DNA of 64,000 nucleotides from Achatina immaculata. Taxonomy: Eukaryota > Mollusca > Gastropoda > Stylommatophora > Achatinidae. Each line of letters opens with the position of its first letter. Within the stretch, counting starts at the first letter, position 1. The position numbers and the translations under genes are program-made. This document shows positions 10,384-21,937 of this stretch, in pieces. Below the pieces are notes generated by a model. It made no database searches. It was given only the letters and a program-made list of their open reading frames with translations, and had not been told where the DNA came from. The stretch covers positions 41,172,267-41,236,266 of the forward strand of contig CM019696.1 in NCBI GenBank assembly GCA_009760885.1, given 5' to 3'.

Positions 10384-10812
10384 CACCAAAACCATAGAAA
10401 ACAGGTTGAATTCTTTCCAGACTAAGTGTTTACGAAGAATTAGAAAAATATTTTGGCCAAACACCATAAGAAATAACATCTTATTAGCAGAAATGCAGAT
10501 GAAACCACTGACAACAATTATTGAGGAAAGACGCTGGCGATGGTTGGGACATGTGCTCCGAGTGACTGACAACTCACTACCAGAGATAGCACTGGGATGG
10601 ACACCACGGGGGAGCAGAGGTAAGGGTGGGCCAAAAGAGACATGGAGAAGAACAACAGAAAGGATGTTGGGCGATGGAGGGCTCACCTGGGCAAGAGCAG
10701 AAAAAAAGGCGAAGGACAGGCATTTGTGGAAAACCCTTGCAGAAGCCCCATGTGCCCTGGGCACTTAAGGTTCATATATATATATATATATATATTCATA
10801 TATATATATACT
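10380..10812 (+). pseudogene. Non-LTR retrotransposon 3' fragment, (TA)n tail
   Basis: An open frame from about 10,395 to the stop at 10,766 shows CLRRIRKIFWPNTIRNNILL, then RRWRWLGHVLRV and GGPKETWRRTTERML. This is the C-terminal region after the RT domain of a non-LTR element. No RT catalytic box is present, so the copy is 5'-truncated. The 3' end (AGCCCCATGTGCCCTGGGCA, then CTTAAGGTTC) is followed by (TA)n. The same terminal 40 bp recurs at 49,228 with a different simple-repeat tail. Confidence 0.8.
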
Positions 10813-11318
10813 GTCAGTATGTATATTGTTTTTATCAATGCAGCTCCTTAAAAAGTCATGTAAGAATTATTAAAACACCCGAACATTGAAGAAATGATGA
10901 CCAGGCTAATGATAGGCCTGCGTGTCTGGCATATGAGCATGCACATGATATCCGTATTAAATAGTGGCACTTTATGGAAGTGAGGAAGGAAAGGTAGCCT
11001 GGTTTGATAGTTAGCACATTGTCTTCTGGTGTGTTTACAGGTCACATATGGGCACTAACACCGCGTGCTTCAATGACATGGCATAGATGAAAGAAAATAT
11101 GGGCACTAACGCCGCGTGCTTCAAAGACATGGAGCATGCCAGGGAATATATGTGGTCACCAGTGTCATGCGCCTCACTGATGTGGACAGGATTTCAAAGA
11201 AAATGTTTCCTTAAGATATCCAGTACAAAAACGATAAGCACCAACGAAACTGACATGATGATAATAATCGCAGCTATAAATTTCTGTAACTGCAAGAATA
11301 AAATTTCAACAAATATTT
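10813..11318. other. No gene recognised; short local duplication
   Basis: A segment containing GGGCACTAAC and CGCGTGCTTCAA occurs twice (about 11,050 and 11,101), about 50 bp apart. No gene seen. Confidence 0.4.
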
Positions 11319-11600
11319 GGGCCGCGATGGTGTAATGATTAGCGCACTCGCGTGCCGTTCAGAAGGTCCCTGAGTCGATTTCGCACTTGGGCGGGGGGTT
11401 TGGTTTTTTTTTTCTAACCGACTGGCCCCGGCTCAACTTAGCCTAACAAAAATGGATATATGGGGTTTCCCTAGAGTAATAAAGGCAGTGAGAACAGGGG
11501 GTGACATCCCTACCTCAAGTGCTATAGTGGCCTAGAAATGTGAACGCACTAACACTTCTCACCCCTCTGCGTATTGCGAGTGGCACGGAACATAGAGAAG
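11319..11600 (+). repeat. tRNA-headed SINE
   Basis: The head resembles a tRNA: GGTGTAATGATTAGCGCACT as A-box region and, about 35 bp on, GAGTCGATTTCGCACTTGGG as a degenerate B-box. A non-tRNA body follows to about 11,600. No second full copy is seen here, so this rests on the promoter boxes and overall layout. Confidence 0.5.
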
Positions 11601-13544
11601 AAGCACTGACGTAGCAACAGGGTTAAAACAAAAAGAAAGAAGAAACAATACTTTTATTGTTTCAGATGCTCCTCAGTAGAAGAAGAAAGTTGTGTGTGCA
11701 GGTAAAACTTGTTGATTCTTCGTTTCACGTCAGCTCTAAATTTCTGTTTTCATAATTACAACTTTAACATCAAATGCCTTAAGTCTGAGACATACACATA
11801 TTCTATAGTACCTCTTACCAATGCAACATGGGTGACAGAAAGACTCAAGGACAGGTAACTTCCAGAGCTGAAATAATCTAGAACCAGAGTACAGCCAAGT
11901 GCTTACACCAACATTCATGTTACGTATCTTATGGAGATTAGTGCCAGTATAAGCAACGGATTCCACTCCAGTGTAGGAATACTGTACCAGGAAATGGAGA
12001 TAATCCAGTGCATCTTAGCTGAATAATGCACGGGCGTAGAAGTATCTCAATCGATAACGAATTGTTTTTCGTGTTAAAGCAAGAAGTTTCAGACCGGTTC
12101 CATCATGATTCTGGTGAACTCAGCCATAAAAATGAGTACATCGATCATGCTTTCGGCAAGGAAAAGCACGCTGAAATACATTTTATACACATTTGTCCGT
12201 GTATCGAGAGAAAATTGAACACTCTTCTAACGAAATCAGTACATGGAATGTCAAACTGCGCTGTAACTATTAACGAAGTAACAAACTGCCTCAACCACTT
12301 ACTAATATAGGAAAACCATCAAGATTCATGGAAAACCACGTGATATTGCCACGTAATTATTAAAATCTTATAGATAAACAAAACAATTTTAAAAAGCTAT
12401 TACTTTTCTTATGAGAGCTGACTTCATAATCTTATCGGCTGGGTATAGGAACAAACAAACTGAATTTTCACAAAATGAAAACTAAACAAACGATAACAAA
12501 CCACAGTATTCAGGTTACGAACTGGACACTGCAGACTTCACGCTCATCTCCACAGGAAAAAAGACTGCATCAATAGCCCAATTCTTGTGTCAACCCTCCC
12601 CCCCCCAAGCCCACAGACTCCTGAACATATACTACAGACCTGCACCATACACAGAGACCACATAGACCAGTAATGGCACAGAGAAAGAAGTATGGGGGAG
12701 AAACTTTGGTGTTCCTACGAAGACCTCATGCTGACTGCAGGATTCATAGAAACGACACAGCTCCTTGTTTAGGAAGCTGAGCATACGAAACTTCTTTTCT
12801 TGAAATTGTTTTAACATGTGACAAAGTTTTTTTCCCCATACACAGCCGAAATGTTTGTTTCGTGTACCTGTTGTCAGTTTGATGCAACTGCTTTCATCTT
12901 TTCTATCAAGACAGTTCATGAACGTATTGACCTGACCAAATTTTATATTTTTCGCTGACCTAAAACAAACACAAATTAGTCATTTCCTTCGCCTTCTTGC
13001 ATCATACATTCTCCTTGTAGATTTAAGTGAAATGCCCTGAAAAATCTCGAAATAATTAAATTTACTCAGTATTTTATTTACTGAAGATTTTGAGTTGTTT
13101 GCCAGGCAAAATCGAGCTAATGGCTATGTCTGGCAGAGTCAATACAGTTTCTGCACTTAGTAAGAAACCATGACAACAGGTAAAATAAAAAATTTTAATG
13201 TACATTGAACATGAAACACTTTTTGAGAGATTACCTCTTCGACTCTCACATATTTTATTTATTTTTAAAATGGACGGTATAAACATGGAAGGCTTGACAC
13301 ACATGAGAGTAGAAAATGATGGTTCCTTTTAAAACAAGTGTTACATATTTTCACAGAGATGGACAAACGTATTGAAACTTTGGGGCTGACATGCGTCATA
13401 AACTGATTAAAATGCATGTCCTGAATTAGTAAACAGAATCGTATATCTGGAATGTAATGCTGAGGTCAGCGTAAGGAATTAAAATAATAAAGTTCCATTA
13501 TTACCACATCACTGCCATTGTGTTTGTAATTAAATTTGTAGTCT
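11601..13544. other. No gene recognised
   Basis: About 1.9 kb of AT-rich sequence with only short frames (longest about 95 codons at 12,026 and 12,632) that lack splice context or recognisable motifs. It includes a C-run at 12,598-12,606. Confidence 0.45.
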
Positions 13545-14910
13545 TTAGATTCATTCATTCATTTGCATGTCCCTTGCGGAACTTTGCCTCCCTAACGGCA
13601 CTCCTGTAGGCCTCTCGGTTGTGAGCAAGATGGCCTGCTGCTGCTGCGTCCATTTGCAGATCGTCAACGATTTCTTGCAGCCATCTTCGTTTTGGTCTTC
13701 CTCTTTTTCTTTTTCCCATTATGTATCCTTCCAATAAGGTCTTCTCTAAATTATCATGACGTTTAATGTGTTCAAAATATTTCAGTTTTCTCTCTTTAAT
13801 CCTCTTTACTAGCCAGTCTTCTTCAATATTAAGCTCTTGTAGTATAGATATATTTGTTCTTTTTTGTGTCCACGATATTTGGAGAACTCTTCTGTAGCAT
13901 TTACATTCAAAGGCATTTATGTGTTTCTCAGCTGTTGTGTTAAGTGTCCATGTCTCACAGGCATATGTTGCGATGGGAAAGATGCATGATCTTAAAAATC
14001 TTATTTTTGTAGTTCTGTCTGCTCCTCTCCACAGATTTTTTGTTTGTTTTACTTTCTGAAGAGCAATATATGTCCTCCTTTTAATTTCCCTCATTGTATC
14101 TCCATTATTAGTTAGCAGTGATCCAAGATTTTCAAAACTCTCCACTTCTTCCAATTTTTCCTCATTGATAAATATTTCAACTGCCTTGTTTGTTTTGTCA
14201 GTTGTCATCAATTTAGTTTTCTTTGCATTAGGATAGAGGTTCTGCTCTTCGCTGTTCTTACGGACTGACATAATTAGTTTTTCCATTCCTTTTTGTGTTG
14301 TGGATAGTAACACTGTGTCATCAGCATATCGAATCTCTGGTATTTCATAACCTCCAATTGTTATGGCATCGTAATATTCTTTGTCTACATCTTCTCTAAC
14401 ATTCCTCATTATATTTTCAGTATACAAGTTAAATAAGTAGGGTGACAATATGCACCCCTGACGGACCCCTTGTTTTATGTCAAACCAAGTTGTTGTTTCA
14501 CCATTTATTCTTACTGCTGCTTGTTGGTCTAGATACAGCAGTGATGTTAATTATATCAAATGTGTTGGAAATCCCATTTTTTCCATTATTTCCCAAAGTT
14601 TATGGTATTGTACACAATCAAATGCCTTTGAGTAGTCTATAAAGGATAAATATAGATTCACATTAAACTCTCTGCATTTCTCTATTATTAATCTTAGATT
14701 GAATATATGATCTCTTGATCCTCTTCCTTGCCTGAAACCAGCTTGGATCATATTGACTTCTTCTTCTATTTTCTTACGAAGTCTACCCATTATGACTTTT
14801 AACAGAATTTTACTGGCATGAATAATCAGGGCAACAGTTCTGTAGTTTGTGCATAATTTCAGGTTACCCTTTTTTGGCAGTGGTATGAATACAGTTCTTT
14901 TCCACTCTTT

Positions 14911-14922
14911 TGGCCAAATACC
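14911..14922. repeat. Target-site duplication, left copy
   Basis: TGGCCAAATACC flanks the (GAA)n tail of the nested element. The identical 12 bp lies at 17,651-17,662. Removing the insert plus one copy restores the family-1 reading IWHSGIWPKEWKR. Confidence 0.9.
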
Positions 14923-17650
14923 TTCTTCTTCTTCTTCTTCGTTCGCACTGTCTGTCTATATCTGCAGTCCTGTCTCTTGGATAAATTTCACTGTTTTTTG
15001 TAACTCATGTATGGAACCGTAGAGCTTATCTTCTTTAGTGGTTTCACTGGGCCAGTAATTATTTCTCAGTGTCTCGTAGTTGATGCAGTTCTGGAGGATA
15101 TGTTCCACGGTTTGGGGCACCTGGGCACATGTACATAGATTAGTAGTACCAACCTTAAACTTTGTATACATATGACTTCGGAGTCGGCTGTGTCCTGTTC
15201 GGAGACGGAAGATGGTGACTTGTTCCTTTCTGTTTAGCATGTGATAGTCATCATGTGGTGGTGTTTGTGGCTTCCTGTAGGTTTTTATCATGCTTTTCTT
15301 CTGATTATAGGTGACTGGTATGTCTGGTTGCTCCATTTCAGTGCCCTCTTTGGCCAGATGGTCAGCTTTCTCATTGCCTGGTATCCCACAGTGGGAGGGA
15401 ATCCATTGCAAAGTGACTCCATGTTGTAAGCCAATTTTTGACAAGGCATCCTTAAGGTCTGGTAGTTTGTTGCACTGAAGAGCCTCCAGTACTGATCTTG
15501 CATCTGTGAGAATTACTACAGGACATGTATCAATTCTGGAGTCTGATAGTTTTTCAACTGCAGCAATAATTGCCCTAACTTCTGCATCAAAGTTGTTGCA
15601 GTATTTACCAGTGGGTATGGAAATCTTGTCAATGGTGTTGTTTGGATATTCAATATATGCTCCTGCCCCACCATTTTTTATGGCATTATGTGCAGATCCG
15701 TCTGTATACACACGTATCCAGGTGTCACATGGATATTTGTCATCTAGAACACTAAGTGTGGCTACTGATCTTACAAGACTGCTCTGCATCTCACCATTCT
15801 GCACACCTTTCACTTCAGTCTGAATAGTTATTTGTGTATAATCTGCTTCTTTCCATGGTGTATGCTCTGGTACAGATGATAATGGAGTGACTACAGTTGG
15901 AAGGTCAGGTATCAGCTTACGCATACGCTTGGCCTGATGAATGAAGCTGCTTCTTTTAAGCCGTCCTAATGCCAAGTTATTGAATCTCTCCTTCAGGGGA
16001 TGGCTTACAGAGCTAAGGAATTTTTCTCCCATGGTCATGACCTTTGTGTCTCTACGTTCCTTTAGCGGTTGAACACCAACTATTTTCTGCATTTCTACTA
16101 TTGGTGTGGACCTCATGGCACCTGTGATAATCCGTAGTGACTGATTTTGAACCTTGTCTAGATTATGCAGCGTAGTGTTTGATGCTGTGCACCAAGATGT
16201 TGAGCCATATTCTAAATGTGGTAGAATACTTTGCTGATATACGTTCTTGAGGATTCTTTCACTAGCTCCCCATGTAGTCCCACTTAATTTTCTTAATATG
16301 GCTAGTTTTCTTCTGGCTTTTGCTTCTGCACTGTTGATGTGTTGCTTCCAAGTCAGTTTTGAGTCAAGAGTCACTCCTAAGTAAGTGGGTTGGTTGTCCA
16401 TCCTTAAGGGTATTTCATTTACAAAGATCTTACCTGCTTTCTGTTTAGATGAGAGGGTGAACAGAGTGGTACTTGATTTCTCTGTGTTGATACTTACACA
16501 CCATTTGTTTGTCCATGATGTCAAGATGTCTGCTGCTCTTTGGAGTCTCTGTGTAGCAACTGTCGCATATTCATCTGTACACCACATGACCAGATCATCT
16601 GCATACAGTGCTGCTTTGATTCCATAGGGAAGTTCCTTGACCAGGTCATTAATGAATACAAGGAATAGTGTAGGCGAAAGGACTCCTCCTTGTGGTACAC
16701 CGTGTCGCAGAAGTACTTTCTGGCTTTTGTGTCCATCCATTACTACTCTAGCTCTTCTATTGTGTAAATAGGACTTTATCCAGTTGTACAGTCTTCCATT
16801 CACATTGCAGTTTCTTAGTTTCCACAACAGACCTTTTTTCCATACTTTATCAAAGGCTTTCTTCAGGTCTATCCACGCTGCTAGTACAAGGTTTTTCTCT
16901 TGGAATGCATCCTCAATCTCTTGAGAGAGATAGGTCACTTGATCTTCCGTACTGTAGTACTGCCTAAATCCTGCTTGTTGTGGAACGAGAAGGTTTTCAC
17001 TTTCTAGGTACCATTTTAGCCTCAGGTCAATGATGCGTTCCATCGTTTTGCATAGGCAGCTAGTGAGACTGATTGGCCTGTAGCTGGAGGCAGTATCACT
17101 GTTTTTCCCTGGTTTTAGCAGTGGTACCATGCTTGCTTCCTTCCAGATTTGAGGTAACTTACCTGTGCTCCAGCACATATTGAAAATATCCAACAGCTTT
17201 CCCATTGCTGCCACTCCCAGGTTCTTGATCATTTCATTGGACACTCCATCTGGTCCTGGTGATTTCCTTGGTTTCAGTTTACTAACTGCTAGGTCTAACT
17301 CACTGCGTGTGATTGGTGCATCCATGACCTCCACTTTTCTGACTTGTTCCTCCTCTTTCTGTGGCTCGATGCGCACTGTACGCTCCTTCTCTGGATGGAT
17401 ATCAATGTTGCAGTCCTGTGCAAACATGCGAGCAAAGTGATCTGCTACCTGCTTACCTGTAAGAGTTTTCCCATCCTCTATTAGTGTAATCTTTGTACTT
17501 CTTCCAGTACTCTCATCATTTAACTGTTTGATTAGTTTCCACAGTTTCCTTCCATCCTTTTCAAAGTTTAGGGACTCTGTTTTCTCTCTCCAACTTTCCC
17601 GTCTGGCTTGCAGCTTTGCTCTCTGAAATTTGGCTTTAGAATGTTGGTAA
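14923..17650 (-). mobile_element. Jockey/I-like retrotransposon, nested, 5'-truncated
   Basis: Minus-strand open frame ending at 14,956. RT landmarks in order: KLKPRKSPGPDGVSNEMI, then PLLKPGKNSDTASSYRPISL, PQQAGFRQYYSTEDQ, WIDLKKAFDKVW, HGVPQGGVLSPTLFLVFIND and the catalytic AALYADDLVMWC. An RNase H domain follows: VYTDGSAHNAIKNGGAGAYI, the FDAEVRAIIAAVE segment, LTDARSVLEAL and WIPSHCGIPGNEKADHLAKE, so the D-E-D-D set appears present. The C-terminal tail has a Cys/His pattern (CTCAQVPQTVEHILQNC). The element ends in (GAA)n. The endonuclease and gag-like ORF are missing. RT and RNase H are uninterrupted, suggesting a young insertion. Confidence 0.92.
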
Positions 17651-17662
17651 TGGCCAAATACC
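17651..17662. repeat. Target-site duplication, right copy
   Basis: Second copy of TGGCCAAATACC, marking the 5' end of the nested element inside the family-1 retrotransposon. Confidence 0.9.
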
Positions 17663-17938
17663 TGAATGCCATATCTTTTTGCCAGTGCATGATAGATTGT
17701 TGCACACTCCTTTCCTCCTGCTTTAATAAATTCAGCTGTTATCTCATCACATCCTGGTGATTTACCATTTTTCAGATTCTTTATTGCCCATAAAACTTCT
17801 TCTATCGTCGGTTCAGGTTCCTTCTCCTCCAATAATAATTCACACTTTATCTTTATTTTTTCCAAATATTTTGCTCCTTTTTTCCCTTTTTTTTCTTTCT
17901 TTGAGTTTTCCATTATTGTCAGGATTTCTAACTTCTTT

Positions 17939-18295
17939 CTTCCCATGACATGACTATAAATCATTTCTATCTTCCCACGACATGACTATAGATCATGTCT
18001 CTCTTCCCATGACAGGACTATAGATCATGTCTCTCTTCTCATGACACGACTACAGATCATGTCTCTCTTCCCATGACACAACTACAGATCTTGTCTCTCT
18101 TTCCATGACATGACTATAAATCTTGTCTCTCTTCCCATGACCATGACACGACTATAGATCACGTCTCTCTTCCCATGACACGACTACAGATCACGTCTCT
18201 CTTCCCATGACACGACTACAGATCATGTCTCTCTTCCCATGACACGACTACAGATCATGTCTCTCTTCCCATGACACGACTATAGATCATGGACG
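17939..18295. repeat. 32-bp minisatellite, about 11 copies
   Basis: Unit ATGACACGACTACAGATCAT followed by GTCTCTCTTCCC with point variants and one short extra CCATGA. It abuts the 5' end of the family-1 element, whose apparent first codons (on minus, MIYSHVMGRKK) come from the last repeat unit. Confidence 0.95.
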
Positions 18296-18701
18296 AATCG
18301 TGCCAGTCTCTGATTTCGCTGTCTTAACCTCATCTGAACTAAACTCGCAATTACCAGTCAATTATGTTTTCATTTTTAAAAACTTGCCACGAGCCTGCTC
18401 TAGCCAATAAGAAAACGTCTTGGAATCTCCGGTTGATGAGAATATAGCCAATTTTTGGTTTCAACGCTTCTTATCCAATTTTCGTTCTTTCAGATGCTTC
18501 TATCATTACATCTTATTCATTCGACCAGTTCGTCTCCTTTATCGTTTATAATGGCAGAAATTTTTCGTCTTAGAAGATGGTTTTGAAGCAGCAGGTAGAT
18601 GTTAGTTAAAGGTTTTGCCGAGTATTTTTGTTTCTTCTGCTTCGCCTGGGCAACTGGTACGGGGTAAGTGCCTTGTCCGTGTGGCACTTTTCCTCTCTCA
18701 G
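18296..18701. other. No gene recognised
   Basis: Unique sequence with several CCAAT-type motifs (near 18,394 and 18,475). It ends in the pyrimidine-rich 3' splice site of the candidate exon at 18,702. Confidence 0.35.
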
Positions 18702-18778
18702 TTCCCCTAACCAGCTCCAGCAGAAGAAACATTCCCGCGCATCTAAAAACCTAGCAGAGCTTTACGGGATTCCAGAAG
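18702..18778 (+). CDS. Candidate exon 2 of the small three-exon gene
   Basis: Bounded by a strong 3' site (TTTTCCTCTCTCAG) and a consensus 5' site (CAGAAG|GTAAGT). In the frame demanded by exon 1 (phase 2) it reads SPNQLQQKKHSRASKNLAEL and then YGIPE, ending one base into the next codon. No stop in this frame, good composition. I do not recognise the domain. Confidence 0.45.
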
Positions 18779-19329
18779 GTAAGTAGTAAGTAGGTCAAAT
18801 AATAAACATCGCCACCAACAGCCTTAAGTGATCCCCCGACAGAACTTTTTTTTTTTTCCCCGGGATTTATTCCTGCATCCTTTGACTTTTTCGAGTCAAC
18901 CACAAGGCAGAGACTGGTAGTACCACTCACAGTAACGGGTCTTCATTGAGAAGATCATTTCCTGTCATTTCTCCCTTCGATTTGATTTTAAACTTTTGGC
19001 ACTGATGCATTGTGCTAAGTTGTAATACAACGCCCTCCATTTCCTCTTCGTGCTGTCTGTTGCTTGATACAAACCTCATTCAGTGTTGGTGCCTGTGAAT
19101 TCACCCTAAGCAAGTACTTTGTTTCAAGTTGCTCAGTGTTCCTTCACAGCGTTTGAAAATTTCTTGTCTATGCAGCGCGATCCGCTGGCATATTCCTTTG
19201 TGTTTATAAATATATAATGACGTGAGTAGCTGGAAACTCTGTGATCTCAACTTGTCCTTGTAATAAAACAACACTCTGATGTATTTGTATTACCTGCACC
19301 ATGTTTTATAATATTCCTTTGATTTCCAG

Positions 19330-19352
19330 GTTGGGATGCTCCACTTTCATAA
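19330..19352 (+). CDS. Candidate last coding exon of the small gene
   Basis: The 3' splice site TTTGATTTCCAG is followed by seven codons completing G-WDAPLS and then TAA. The phase fits exon 18,702-18,778, making a 73-residue product that ends YGIPEGWDAPLS. A possible poly(A) signal AATAAA lies at 19,939. The short length makes chance agreement possible. Confidence 0.4.
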
Positions 19353-20448
19353 ATTTGTAATGATGTTTATTGCGTGCGCAGTAGCTTGACCCACCCCACC
19401 CCGCACGGGCTTGTGTCACCTGGTGTACAGGATGTCCTTATGCAGTGCCGATTACGTCTTCCACTTATGAAAAATAATTCATATGCCCTGCCAGAGTACA
19501 CTTTGTTGATAAATTTCAGTAGAAAGAAACTAGAAGGAAGCTACTCTGAAATTTAGAAACATGAGTTGGGTGAGAAATGCGCTACTTTTCATGTTATTCT
19601 GACCTTGCCTCTGAACATTGATTTTTGCGTTGGCGTGTAAACTCTACTAGCCCTACCGATGTTGCTTTGGAACAAAAGAGTTAACATCGCTACCCGTGTT
19701 AGTAAACTGATGAAGTTTTGGTTGCCCACAACGTTCAGTCAATATGTGTGGAGCTTTCTTTGTTATCCTTTGTCTAAAGAGACTAACATAATTCAGGGTG
19801 CAAGGCAGCAGGTTTATATGTATATTTAAATATTCACACTTTACTTCCTAATCTAGAAGCCACTTCACTATCCACTACCAGGAGAGGTCATCCGAAGAAG
19901 GACAGGCTAACAGGATTTACTAAGTATAAAAGAAAGGGAATAAAAACGATGATCTTAAAGACATTTTCAGCTTTGTTTCAAAGTGTATTTTCATTTCTTT
20001 TGTGTTATTTTTGAAGATATTACACCAAGTAATCTTAGCTACATAAAATTCTAAATTTGTCTGCCAAGTGTACTCTCCATTACATCACGGAGAAAGAGTA
20101 CATGGAGGAAGATGTATGCGTTCGTGTTGATTGTTTCGCTTCACTGCACAAGTTTAAGCTTACAGAAATGTGAGGTAAACAGAAAAAAGTGACACGGAAT
20201 TTTCGGTTGTAATATTCACTCAGGTGTTATAATATTTACTTTCTCAGATTGTTGATGTTGTTCTCAGGGGATGGTAAAATTTTCTGAAGGAAAACCACCT
20301 CACCGAGGTAAAAAATTAATATTTTCATTTATTCTCCCGTCGTTTAAAAAAATTGGAGTGCAGCTTGAAGAATAATAATTTATTCTTTCATATAATTCCA
20401 TCGTTCGCTCAGACATCGATACTAATCTCTCTATTTCTCTCTCTCTCT
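19353..20448. other. No further gene recognised
   Basis: Would be the 3' UTR or downstream flank of the small gene. No repeats stand out. Confidence 0.35.
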
Positions 20449-20544
20449 CTTTCACTCACTCACTCACTCACTCACTCACTCACTCACTCACTCACTCACT
20501 CACTCACTCACTCACTCACTCACTCACTCACTCACTCACTCACG
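20449..20544. repeat. (CACT)n microsatellite
   Basis: About 23 tetranucleotides, preceded by a CT tract and followed by a short CACGCA run. Confidence 0.97.
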
Positions 20545-20619
20545 CACACGCACACACGTGGCATTTTATGTAGGTGTCTGAGGTCGGAACCTGTTTCTTT
20601 GCCTGAGCGAGTTGTAAAG

Positions 20620-21005
20620 CTGCTATGTCTGGACGATGTATTCCCCTGTTCTGTGTCTCTTTTCAGCATGTCTAGACGATATATTCCCCTGTTCTGCGTC
20701 TCTTTTCAGCATGTCTGGACGATATATTCCCCTGTTCTGCGTCTCTTTTCAGCATGTCTGGACGATATATTCCCCTGTCTGCGTCTCTTTTCAGCATGTC
20801 TGGACGATATATTCCCCTGTCTGCGTCTCTTTTCAGCATGTCTGGACGATATATTCCCCTGTCTGCGTCTCTTTTCAGCATGTCTGGACGATATATTCCC
20901 CTGTCTGCGTCTCTTTTCAGCATGTCTGGACGATATATTCCCCTGTCTGCGTCTCTTTTCAGCATGTCTGGACGATATATTCTCCTGTCTGCGTCTCTTT
21001 TCAGA
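20620..21005. repeat. 42/43-bp minisatellite, 9 copies
   Basis: Unit AGCATGTCTGGACGATATAT, then TCCCCTGTCTGCGTCTCTTTTC. The first copies carry an extra T (CCCCTGTTCTGCG), so the array switches from a 43- to a 42-bp period. Each unit contains a pyrimidine-rich CTGCGTCTCTTTTCAG resembling a 3' splice site. Frames here are period artefacts. Confidence 0.95.
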
Positions 21006-21566
21006 ATTTCCATAGGTTTATTGAGCCAGCTTTCAGTTTATGGTATAGATGGTGTCTCAGTATGAAGTATTCTGAATTAAGTAGGAAGACTATCACTTAG
21101 TCGTTTCCTGAGAGTTTGTAGTGTTTGTGGTCTATTGTTTGTGCTAGGGTTCTATTTTGTTTGAAATATTTGAAAAACAAACAAACAAACAAATAAAACA
21201 AAGCCTTCTCAGAATTTAATGAAACTAATATGGTCGGCAATGTTGTAGAAGCATGAACATTAAATTTAAAAAAAAAAGAGAAGAAAATCTGAGGATCAAG
21301 AAATGTCAGTGTAAAAAAGAAAAAGCTTAATTCCATGGACATAAAAGAAGACAAACAAGGAAAGTTTAATTCCATGGACATAAAAGAAGACAAAAAAGGA
21401 AGTGCTAAATGAATTGAAGCTGAAACCAGAAATAATGGAAAACGCAAAAAATCAAACAGTTAAGATATTTCCGTCAAATGAAGAGGCATAACACAATAAT
21501 GTAAACCACACTTAAGAGAAAAGTTGAAAGGGAACAACAGGAAGGAGTAGCATCACTAACAAGTGG

Positions 21567-21567
<1 letters not shown>
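21006..21567. other. No gene recognised; short tandem duplication
   Basis: A segment TTAATTCCATGGACATAAAA plus GAAGACAAA occurs twice at about 21,328 and 21,367. A short (CAAA)n run lies near 21,176-21,192. Confidence 0.4.

Positions 21568-21616
<49 letters not shown>
21568..21616. repeat. (TA)n microsatellite
   Basis: About 24 TA dinucleotides directly next to the 3' end of a family-2 fragment. Confidence 0.95.
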
Positions 21617-21619
<3 letters not shown>

Positions 21620-21680
21620 TATATCCTTCCCGTGCCGTTAAACGTCACATAGGGCTCGCAAAGTAGTTCGCCAATTTTTC
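21617..21680 (-). mobile_element. Non-LTR family 2, terminal 3' fragment
   Basis: About 60 bp matching the reverse complement of the 3' end at 31,145-31,212, including the TATCCTTCCCGTGCCGTTAA block and GGGCTCGCAAAGTAGTTCGC. Severely 5'-truncated. Confidence 0.8.
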
Positions 21681-21937
21681 ATTTATATATATACACACAC
21701 ACATAGATGGATGGACAACATGACGGGACTGATTGGATTTATCTTGACCAAGTGCGTTGTAACAACAACAACAACAGCAACAAAATACAGAGCAAACTGG
21801 AGGGTAACGGCAACTATTTTTCCGATGGGAGATAGCACAAGCTGATGACGTACGGTAGTGGCTGCTGTTCATGGCGTACAGCCTGCATGTCTGTATTTAT
21901 TTTGATGTTAGGAAAAGTTATTGTTTCGTAAAAGTGA

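Larger units (their letters stand above)
13545..17945 (-). mobile_element. RTE-like family 1 element split by nested insertion
   Basis: Minus-strand non-LTR retrotransposon, the longest family-1 copy here. The 5' part (17,945-17,663) encodes an RT N-terminal region (WAIKNLKNGKSPGCDEITAE). The frame resumes at 14,910 with GIWPKEWKRTVFIPLPKKG, then AGFRQGRGSRDHIFNL, FIDYSKAFDC and the catalytic RYADDTVLLS. It ends with GKRKRGRPKRRWLQEIVDD and the stop at 13,555, followed by the (TGAA)n-type tail. An in-frame TAA at about 14,548 replaces a Gln codon present in the copy at 39,467, and the upstream part is frameshifted. No endonuclease domain is visible. The gap at 14,923-17,650 is a second element. 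Confidence 0.9.

Noticed and set aside
12026..12310. 94-codon plus-strand ORF
   Set aside because: No recognisable motif, no splice signals, no repeats; length is within chance for AT-rich sequence of this size.
14956..17964. A single 1,002-residue retrotransposon protein
   Set aside because: A perfect 12-bp target-site duplication shows that the first about 100 codons belong to a different, older element.
20449..20544. CRISPR-like or regulatory array
   Set aside because: It is a plain CACT tetranucleotide microsatellite without spacers.
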